Positions 58,043 through 64,000 of a stretch of DNA of 64,000 nt are shown here, in pieces. The notes beneath the pieces are model-generated. The model saw only the letters and a list, made by a program, of their open reading frames with translations. It was not told the origin of the DNA and made no database searches. The stretch spans positions 248,001 to 312,000 of the forward strand of contig DALZZF010000003.1 in the NCBI GenBank assembly GCA_031987605.1. The letters are read 5' to 3'. The position numbers and the translations under genes were made by a program. Every line of letters begins with the position of its first letter. Position 1 is the first letter of the stretch. Source of the stretch: JAFAGO01 sp031987605. Its GTDB lineage: Bacteria; Bacteroidota; Bacteroidia; Flavobacteriales; Weeksellaceae.

Positions 58043-58050
58043 CAAAAGTA
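58043..58050 (-). promoter_or_regulatory. -7 promoter motif of the DUF2795 gene
   Basis: TACTTTTG on the minus strand, 17 bases before the ATG. Confidence 0.5.
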
Positions 58051-58171
58051 AAAATTTAGATGGTAATTCAAAGTTTTTTCCGCTGATTTTCAATTCTTTT
58101 TAATCTTTAATTAAGATAGTGTTTCAAAAAACTGCCTTAATAAAGGATTTTTAAATCTAATAGCGGAATTT

Positions 58172-59197
58172 TCATGGTTTTCTCAAAAACCATTCCACAA
58201 ATTTTTTTATGCCATTTTGGAAGTTTGTGCTTGGTTTATAGCCGATAAGCGTTTGTGCTTTTGTAATATCCGCGTTGGTTTTCTGTACGTCTCCGGGCTG
58301 CATTGGCAGATGTTTTTTTATGGCTTCTTTTTCCAGTGTGGATTCAATGGTGGAGACCATTTCGTTTAGCGTAATCACCTGACTTTCTCCGAGATTAATG
58401 ATTTCGTAAACATTTTCGTGGGTTTCCAGATAATGAATGGATTTCAGGATTCCGTCAACAATATCATCTACAAAAGTATAATCGCGGGCTGTATTTCCGT
58501 CTCCATAAAACGGAATTTCCTGATTTTCCAGAATCAGTTTTGTAAATTTATGGATGGCAAGATCCGGTCTTTGTCTTGGCCCGTAAACAGTGAAAAACCG
58601 CAGTTGAATCATATCAATTCCATAAAGGTGATGATAAACATGCCCCAAAACTTCGCCAGCTTTTTTAGTCGCGGCATACGGTGAAATCGGACGGTCTACA
58701 CTGTCAGTCTCCGAAAAAGGAATTTTCTCATTATTGCCATATACACTTGAAGATGAAGCGCATATAAATTTGCTCACTTCATATTTTTTGCACATTTCCC
58801 AGAGATTCATGCTGCCCTTTACATTTACTTCCTCATAATCCAGCGGTCTTTCAATGGAAGGACGAACTCCAGCCAAAGCCGCAAGATGAATCACCATATC
58901 AATTTTGTGGGTGCCGAAGATTTCATCCAAAGCGTTAATATTCCTGATGTCCTGATTATAAAGACGGTAATTTTCCGAAGCAGTTTCCAAAATAAGTTTC
59001 TGTATATCCACCTCTTTATTGATAAAATTAAAATCAACTATTTTTCCTATACTTTCTAAAGTATTTTGAATTTTAATTTTGTAATCGTAGAAATCATCAA
59101 AATTGTCTATGTTTATGACAGAATGTCCATTTTTCAAAAGATGTTCAACCAAATGAGAGCCGATAAAACCGCTTCCTCCTGTAACCAGAAAATTCAT
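58172..59197 (-). CDS. NAD-dependent nucleotide-sugar epimerase (UDP-glucuronate 4-epimerase-like)
   Basis: The 341-residue extended SDR enzyme has the NAD loop VTGGSGFIGSHLVEHLLKNG, DMVIHLAALAGVRPSIERPL, the catalytic Tyr and Lys in SPYAATKKAGEVLGHVY, and RFFTVYGPRQRPDLAIHKFT. The AGVRxS and RFFTVYGPxGRPD patterns point to the UDP-glucuronate 4-epimerase branch rather than GalE. It probably feeds surface polysaccharide synthesis; the mannose-1-phosphate guanylyltransferase fragment at the right edge fits that. The exact substrate is inferred. Confidence 0.87.
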   Translation of the reverse strand: MNFLVTGGSGFIGSHLVEHLLKNGHSVINIDNFDDFYDYKIKIQNTLESIGKIVDFNFINKEVDIQKLILETASENYRLYNQDIRNINALDEIFGTHKIDMVIHLAALAGVRPSIERPLDYEEVNVKGSMNLWEMCKKYEVSKFICASSSSVYGNNEKIPFSETDSVDRPISPYAATKKAGEVLGHVYHHLYGIDMIQLRFFTVYGPRQRPDLAIHKFTKLILENQEIPFYGDGNTARDYTFVDDIVDGILKSIHYLETHENVYEIINLGESQVITLNEMVSTIESTLEKEAIKKHLPMQPGDVQKTNADITKAQTLIGYKPSTNFQNGIKKFVEWFLRKP

Positions 59198-59214
59198 ACA
59201 TTATTTTTGTAATG

Positions 59215-59222
59215 CAAATTTA
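59215..59222 (-). promoter_or_regulatory. -7 promoter motif of the epimerase gene
   Basis: TAAATTTG on the minus strand, 17 bases before the ATG at 59197. Confidence 0.5.
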
Positions 59223-59248
59223 TTACTTTTACTTTTAAATACACGATT

Positions 59249-60049
59249 ATGCACTTCCAAGGACAAATCCTGAAAATGATTTCCCAAAATGCGAAACCCA
59301 TACAATATTATTTAAATCTTTCCGGAGATCTGCTGAACATGAATCAGCTTTTCGGAAAAAAACTCCATATCAAACACATCGGCTACCAATGTGTAAACTG
59401 CGGAAGCGATGAAAAAATTTACCGCATGGGCTTTTGTAAAAAATGTTTTTTTGAAAGTCCTTACGCCAGCGAAACGATTATTCGCCCTGAACTTTCAACC
59501 GCACATTTGGGCATTGAAGAGCGGAATCTGGAGGTGGAAAAAAGCATTCAGCTGGTTCCGCACATTGTATATCTTGCCTACACCGGAGATGTAAAAGTGG
59601 GGGTAACGCGAGAAACTCAAGTGCCGACAAGATGGATTGATCAGGGCGCAACTTTTGCAGTTCCCATTGCCAAGACCGAAAACCGATACGAAGCTGGAAT
59701 GATCGAAGTTGCCCTGAAAGAACATCTTCCCGATAAAACCAATTATAAAAAAATGCTTCAGGATGATTATGAAGACGATCTTGATCTGGAAGATTTCCGA
59801 AATAAAGTAAAACAGTATTTTCCACAGAATTTTGAACAATTTTACACCCATGAAAGCGAAATCTACAAACTGGATTTTCCTTATGAAGCTCCGGAAAAAA
59901 TCAATGTTTTCACACTGGACAAAAAACCTGAATTTGAAGGAATTTTAAAAGGAATAAAAGGACAATATGTGTATTTTGAAGGCGGAAATTTCATCAATAT
60001 AAGAGGACACGAAGGTTATGTAATTGAGTTGGAAATAAACAATTTGTAA
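59249..60049 (+). CDS. DUF2797 family protein
   Basis: The 266-residue protein has a zinc-ribbon-like cluster GYQCVNCGSDEKIYRMGFCKK with another Cys soon after (CFFESPYASETI), then YLAYTGDVKVGVTRETQVPT and RWIDQGATFAVPIAKTENRY, typical of DUF2797. The middle part recalls GIY-YIG nuclease-like domains (YTGDVKVGVTR; RWIDQGA), which may be an ancient relationship. The biochemical function is unknown. It is divergent from the epimerase and precedes the AsmA-like gene by 45 bases. Confidence 0.85.
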   Translation: MHFQGQILKMISQNAKPIQYYLNLSGDLLNMNQLFGKKLHIKHIGYQCVNCGSDEKIYRMGFCKKCFFESPYASETIIRPELSTAHLGIEERNLEVEKSIQLVPHIVYLAYTGDVKVGVTRETQVPTRWIDQGATFAVPIAKTENRYEAGMIEVALKEHLPDKTNYKKMLQDDYEDDLDLEDFRNKVKQYFPQNFEQFYTHESEIYKLDFPYEAPEKINVFTLDKKPEFEGILKGIKGQYVYFEGGNFINIRGHEGYVIELEINNL

Positions 60050-60070
60050 TAAATTTTCCGCATTTGGGAT

Positions 60071-60078
60071 TATATTTG
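60071..60078 (+). promoter_or_regulatory. -7 promoter motif of the AsmA-like gene
   Basis: TATATTTG, 16 bases before the ATG at 60095. No TTG at a good distance was found. Confidence 0.45.
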
Positions 60079-60094
60079 ATGAGAAAACACAATT

Positions 60095-63000
60095 ATGCAG
60101 AAAAAAAATATCAAAAAAATATCGATCGGAATCGGCATTCTGTTTCTTCTTTTTCTTATCGGGAATTTCGGTCTCAATATCTGGCTGAAATATAAACTTC
60201 CGGATTTCCTTAAAGAAAACACCGATTACATCATCAGTTACAAGAACCTTAAAGTAGATTTGGGCAACGGAAATATCTTCGCCACCCAATTCAAAATCGA
60301 TAACAAAAACCCTGATAATGAAAACATTATCCGAATAAAAGGCACCATAGATTCTTTACAGGTGAGCCGTTTCGGAATTTGGAAACTGCTGCTTCATAAA
60401 GAAATCACCTCCAACAATATTCAGCTTAATCACCCCAATCTTGCCGTTACACTGGCGCGTCCTGCAAAAAAGGTGAAACGCAGAAATACACCTCTTGAAT
60501 TTGCCAACATCAACATCAGAAACGGAAATATTCGCGTGAATAAGTTTAATCATGCCCTCTTTTTTTCCGCACAAAATCTCGATCTTCATATTGAAAATTT
60601 AGAACTGACCGAGGCTTCAATGGAAAAAGAATTTCCCATTGCGTTCGACAGCTATTCCATGAGCGGGAAAAATTTTCTGGTTCAACCGGATGATGTTTAC
60701 CGTATTTCCGCCGCCAATATAAACACGGAGAATAAAAAAATTGATATTACGGACTTCAAACTGACTCCTCAGATTTCCTATGGTGAATTTCTGCATCGAT
60801 TTCCAACCAAGCGAAATCTTTTTAAAGTGAATGCAAAAGTAATGCGTTTTCATAACATCAGTCTCACCAAAAAGAATCTCACCCTTTCTGAAGTCAGTTT
60901 TACGCAACCCGATATTACGCTGTATACCACGCAGAATAAAACGGAACAGAAAAAGAAAAGTTTTTCTTTCAATGTTCAACTGGAAAACCTTCTTGTTGAC
61001 CAAGCAAAAATCCAGATTCTGAAACCGGACAGCACACGACTTTTCGCAGCACAGAAACTCAATATGAAAGTGAGCCAAATGAGAATGGATGATGAAACAG
61101 CAAAAGGAAATATTCCGTTTGCCTATCAGGATTTCAAGATTGAAGGACAGCAGCTCAACTACATCAGCGACCGTGAAAATGTGGAAGTGCTGACCGCAAA
61201 TCTAAGCGATAAATCTGCTGATTTGCAGCATATCCGCATCAAACCGACTGTTCCTCAAAGCCATGAAACGCTGATGGATTTGGGAATTAATCAGGTTAAT
61301 CTTCTGGTGAATAGTTGGGGTTTGCAGAACAACAAACTCCAGTTGGACATTCAGTCTGTTCTTGTAAACCAAGTTTGGGGAAGCGTTCACAAAGGAGCAC
61401 CGAAAACGGTGAAAACAAAAACCGATTATTCGAAAATTCAGTTTCCGCTGAAAATTCACAATATTCAGGTTCGCAATGCTGATATTGCCATGCTGAATCA
61501 CGACAGCAGCACGCTGTTCGCCGGAAAGAATATCAACCTGAAAGCCGGAGGAATCGTAATGAATGAAAATACCATAAAAAACGCATTGCCACTTTCTGTT
61601 CCGAGATTCCACCTGACCGGACAACATCTTGTTCTGGGTGCAGGAAAAGAAAAAATCAGCATTCTGGCAGCAGCCGTCAATCAGAAATCGGGTGATTTCC
61701 GGCAAATCAAGGTTTCAGGAAAAGGAACCGGAGCAACGGATTTCAGCGCTTCGAAAGTAGATTTTATGCTGAATAAATGGGGTTTCACCGGACATAAATT
61801 AAATCTCGATGTTCAAAACATCAATGTAGACGGGATAAAAGGGAAAATCATCGCTTCAGCAAAAGAAAAAAAGAAGAAAAAACCCGATTATTCCGGAATT
61901 GCTTTTCCTCTGAAAATTCATCAGGTAAACATCCGCAATTCCAACCTTACCTACAGCAAAAGCGGACAACCTCTGGTTTTGAAAAACCTGAATGCTTCTT
62001 TCGGAAATGTGGTGATGGACGCGAACAGTGTGAAAAGCGGAATTCCTTTCCGAACCGGAACCTACAATCTCAGTTCTTCTGATTTTCAGTATCAGACGAA
62101 ATTCTACAACCTCAGCATTGCGAAAATCAATGTAAATCAGGATGAAATGGATCTGCTGAATTTCAGCATGAAACCCAGATATTCCCGAAGTCAGTTCGTC
62201 CGCAAAATCAGTTTTGAACAGGATCTTTACACGCTTTCCGCCGCATCAATTTCAATGAAAGGAAAATGGAATTTGATTTCCAGCAATCCGTACATCAATG
62301 CTTCCAGCCTTATCATTGATAATGCCAATGCCAATATTTTCCGAAGCAAAATTCCAAAAGATAATCCAAAAGTAAAACCGCTGTATTCGGAGGCCTTAAG
62401 AAAGATAAAATTTCCTTTGTATATCGCGGTTACAAAAATAAACAACTCGTATCTGGAATATGAAGAGGACACTCCGAAAAGTGATGGTCCGGGAAAACTG
62501 ACTTTTAATAATTTGAATCTGACGGCCAGAAACATCAATTCTGCAAAAATGAAAGGAAAACCAACCGCAATTCCAATTTCTATTTCCTGTAGTTTCTTCA
62601 ATGTTTCGCCAATGCAGGTAAATTGGAATATGAATACCGCAAATCATAATGATGCTTTTACCATTTCCGGAACGGTGGGTTCGCTTCCGGCAAGCAGAGT
62701 GAATGCTTTTGTGGAACCTTACCTGAAAATCCGCACTACCGGAACCATCCAGAAAATGGATTTTGATTTTCACGGGAACAAACACGGACTTGACGGTACT
62801 TTTAAAATGAAACATAAAAATCTGAAAGTTTCCATTTTGAAAGGCAGCGGAGAAAAAAACAAACTCCTTTCTGCTGTTGCCAATGTTTTCGTACGTTCTA
62901 CTTCGGATAAATACCCGGAAAGCGTAGTTGTGGACGATGTGGAGCGTGATCCTGCAAAATCCTTTTTCAATCTTTTCTGGAAAGGAATCGAAGAAGGATT

Positions 63001-63250
63001 AAAGAAAACCCTGATTGGGAAAAATGTTGAAAATACAGAAAAAAGCGTAAAAAACACCGTGGAAGCAGCCAAAGAAACTACCCAAAGCGTAAAAGGTGCC
63101 GTAAAAGATGCTAACTCCGCCGTAAAGGATGTCAAAAATGCAGTAACTGACGTTACATCAGGGAATTCAGGCAAGAAAAAAACGCCTAAAAAAGATAAAA
63201 AAGAAGGTCTGTTGAAACGGGTTTTTAAGAAGAAAGAAAAAACCGAATAA
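60095..63250 (+). CDS. Large AsmA/TamB-like envelope protein with internal repeats
   Basis: The 1051-residue protein has one N-terminal membrane helix (about 9-28, ISIGIGILFLLFLIGNFGLN) and then a long beta-rich region presumed periplasmic. Three related segments can be seen: KKKSFSFNVQLENLLVDQAK, KTDYSKIQFPLKIHNIQVRN and KPDYSGIAFPLKIHQVNIRN, each followed about 20 residues later by a KLN/NIN/NLN motif. The C-terminal part (TFNNLNLTARNINSAKMKGK, FTISGTVGSLPASRVNAFVE, LDGTFKMKHKNLKVSI) resembles AsmA domains, which bridge the envelope and carry lipids. The last 75 residues are a helical repeat region (KNTVEAAKETTQSVKGAVKD). The lipid-transfer role is inferred. Confidence 0.65.
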   Translation: MQKKNIKKISIGIGILFLLFLIGNFGLNIWLKYKLPDFLKENTDYIISYKNLKVDLGNGNIFATQFKIDNKNPDNENIIRIKGTIDSLQVSRFGIWKLLLHKEITSNNIQLNHPNLAVTLARPAKKVKRRNTPLEFANINIRNGNIRVNKFNHALFFSAQNLDLHIENLELTEASMEKEFPIAFDSYSMSGKNFLVQPDDVYRISAANINTENKKIDITDFKLTPQISYGEFLHRFPTKRNLFKVNAKVMRFHNISLTKKNLTLSEVSFTQPDITLYTTQNKTEQKKKSFSFNVQLENLLVDQAKIQILKPDSTRLFAAQKLNMKVSQMRMDDETAKGNIPFAYQDFKIEGQQLNYISDRENVEVLTANLSDKSADLQHIRIKPTVPQSHETLMDLGINQVNLLVNSWGLQNNKLQLDIQSVLVNQVWGSVHKGAPKTVKTKTDYSKIQFPLKIHNIQVRNADIAMLNHDSSTLFAGKNINLKAGGIVMNENTIKNALPLSVPRFHLTGQHLVLGAGKEKISILAAAVNQKSGDFRQIKVSGKGTGATDFSASKVDFMLNKWGFTGHKLNLDVQNINVDGIKGKIIASAKEKKKKKPDYSGIAFPLKIHQVNIRNSNLTYSKSGQPLVLKNLNASFGNVVMDANSVKSGIPFRTGTYNLSSSDFQYQTKFYNLSIAKINVNQDEMDLLNFSMKPRYSRSQFVRKISFEQDLYTLSAASISMKGKWNLISSNPYINASSLIIDNANANIFRSKIPKDNPKVKPLYSEALRKIKFPLYIAVTKINNSYLEYEEDTPKSDGPGKLTFNNLNLTARNINSAKMKGKPTAIPISISCSFFNVSPMQVNWNMNTANHNDAFTISGTVGSLPASRVNAFVEPYLKIRTTGTIQKMDFDFHGNKHGLDGTFKMKHKNLKVSILKGSGEKNKLLSAVANVFVRSTSDKYPESVVVDDVERDPAKSFFNLFWKGIEEGLKKTLIGKNVENTEKSVKNTVEAAKETTQSVKGAVKDANSAVKDVKNAVTDVTSGNSGKKKTPKKDKKEGLLKRVFKKKEKTE

Positions 63251-63260
63251 AAATTCGGTT
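63241..63260 (+). terminator. Terminator of the AsmA-like gene
   Basis: AACCGAAT and ATTCGGTT make an 8-bp stem that overlaps the stop codon, with a 4-nt loop and a long T tract. Confidence 0.85.
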
Positions 63261-63283
63261 TTTGTTTTTTTAGTAACGTTATT

Positions 63284-63622
63284 TTAGTCGAAGTTATATT
63301 CTTCTTTTTCATCCACCGGGATTTCACGGAGAAATTTCAGGAATTCGGGAGAAAAATTACTTTCGGCACTGTAAGAATCCATGATAATTCCCTTGTTTCC
63401 CAACTGATCTTCCAACACATACAGCACGGCATCGTTTCCGGGATCAGTATCGCCTTCAAAACGGTAGGTTTTCACAAGGCGTAAATCTTCGGGTTTATAA
63501 ATCCGGTCGGAATTCTGTAGCCGGACATTTCCGTTTTCATCCGGTTTAAATTCTCTCTGTATTCCTTTGTCTTTAGCCAGTTTATTGAGAACCTGACTTA
63601 ATGTGAGCATTGCCTTTGACAT
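63284..63622 (-). CDS. Small cytoplasmic protein of unknown function
   Basis: From ATG 63622 the protein has 112 residues (MSKAMLTLSQVLNKLAKDKG). It is acidic, with a helical start and then a mixed sequence such as LRLVKTYRFEGDTDPGNDAV, LYVLEDQLGNKGIIMDSYSA and EFLKFLREIPVDEKEEYNF. It resembles phosphoribosylpyrophosphate synthetase-like small proteins sometimes annotated in Chryseobacterium, but I cannot assign a family from this alone. A longer frame to 63661 exists and is less likely. It is convergent with the AsmA-like gene. Confidence 0.6.
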   Translation of the reverse strand: MSKAMLTLSQVLNKLAKDKGIQREFKPDENGNVRLQNSDRIYKPEDLRLVKTYRFEGDTDPGNDAVLYVLEDQLGNKGIIMDSYSAESNFSPEFLKFLREIPVDEKEEYNFD

Positions 63623-63712
63623 ATCTTTAAATTTTGAAGATAAAGATACCCAAATTCTCACAGAATTTTTTACAGATTTTAGCAGATTTTGTGCAAGATT
63701 TCCGTGATAAAA

Positions 63713-64000
63713 TTATAAGAATTTATCCCCTTTCTTTACATTTTTAATATCATTCAGATATTCTTTAATTAATTGATCGTTTGTTCGTGGACAAATCAAT
63801 AGTGCTTTATCGGTGTCTATAATAATATAATCTTTCAGACCATCAATTACGGCCACTTTATTCCCTTTCAGTCGGATAATATTCCCTTCCGAATTATAAC
63901 TAAGAACCAATTTGGAATTCACCGCATTTTTATTTTCATCTTTGTCGGCATTCTCATAAACGGAAGTCCAGGTTCCCAAATCGCTCCACCCCAAATCAGC
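63713..64000 (-). CDS. Mannose-1-phosphate guanylyltransferase, C-terminal fragment
   Basis: The visible 95 residues run into the right edge, so the N-terminal nucleotidyltransferase part is missing. DLGWSDLGTWTSVYENADKD is the family's end-of-domain signature, followed by the start of the beta-helix-like tail with VAVIDGLKDYIIIDTDKALL and ICPRTNDQLIKEYLNDIKN. The enzyme makes GDP-mannose from mannose-1-phosphate and GTP for polysaccharides and glycoproteins. The motif set is specific enough despite the truncation. Confidence 0.85.
   Translation of the reverse strand, partial: ADLGWSDLGTWTSVYENADKDENKNAVNSKLVLSYNSEGNIIRLKGNKVAVIDGLKDYIIIDTDKALLICPRTNDQLIKEYLNDIKNVKKGDKFL

Overview
The window is a low-GC bacterial chromosome segment from Bacteroidota, order Flavobacteriales, most likely the Chryseobacterium/Kaistella group. 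Three secreted proteins end in type IX secretion (T9SS) sorting domains, promoters follow the Bacteroidota -7 motif TAnnTTTG, ribosome-binding sites are weak, lipoproteins have plain lipoboxes, and the division cluster has the flavobacterial arrangement. No rRNA, tRNA, CRISPR array, transposase or prophage was seen. A 10-base run of N at 18674-18683 marks an assembly gap.

Layout. 1-2330: edge of a ThrE-like transporter, a T9SS-sorted protein, the rplU-rpmA ribosomal operon and a decayed T9SS tail. 2304-4620: a small divergent accessory unit (glycosylase-like protein plus a four-repeat protein facing a helix-turn-helix protein). 4650-13272: uvrB, class I aldolase, a sugar dehydrogenase lipoprotein, tryptophanase, a DUF502 membrane protein and miaE, with several intergenic repeats. 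13435-18639: a large T9SS-sorted protein divergent from a TPR/HTH regulator, then an acyltransferase. 18714-26186: membrane proteins, p-aminobenzoate synthesis (pabB-pabC), menD and a radical SAM protein. 26301-34566: mutL, rhomboid protease, a GH3-family enzyme, a third T9SS-sorted protein, elaA-like, engB and a hydrolase.

34858-51849 is the division and cell wall (dcw) cluster on the + strand: mraZ, rsmH, ftsL, ftsI, murE, mraY, murD, ftsW, murG, murC, ftsQ, ftsA, ftsZ, then yqeY. MraZ probably binds its own operator (two TGGGA repeats 10 bp apart). The Mur enzymes and MraY/MurG build lipid II, FtsW/FtsI polymerise and crosslink it, and FtsQ/L/A/Z form the divisome. 52089-64000 holds a bacilliredoxin, msrA, a ROK kinase, secA, a sugar-nucleotide epimerase, a DUF2797 protein, a 1051-residue AsmA-like protein and the edge of a mannose-1-phosphate guanylyltransferase.

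The most notable observations are: (i) TAnnTTTG lies exactly 4 nt before ATG at six genes, suggesting a class of leaderless mRNAs, while five other genes have a gap of 16-18 nt; (ii) intergenic repeat families have entered the dcw cluster and in two places appear to be translated inside MurG; (iii) GTRTAC boxes sit between the divergent T9SS gene and its TPR/HTH neighbour; (iv) MutL has lost its endonuclease motifs; (v) the N gap can be predicted as one arm of a GC-rich palindrome. No clearly new multi-gene system was found; the best candidate is the small divergent unit at 2304-4620.
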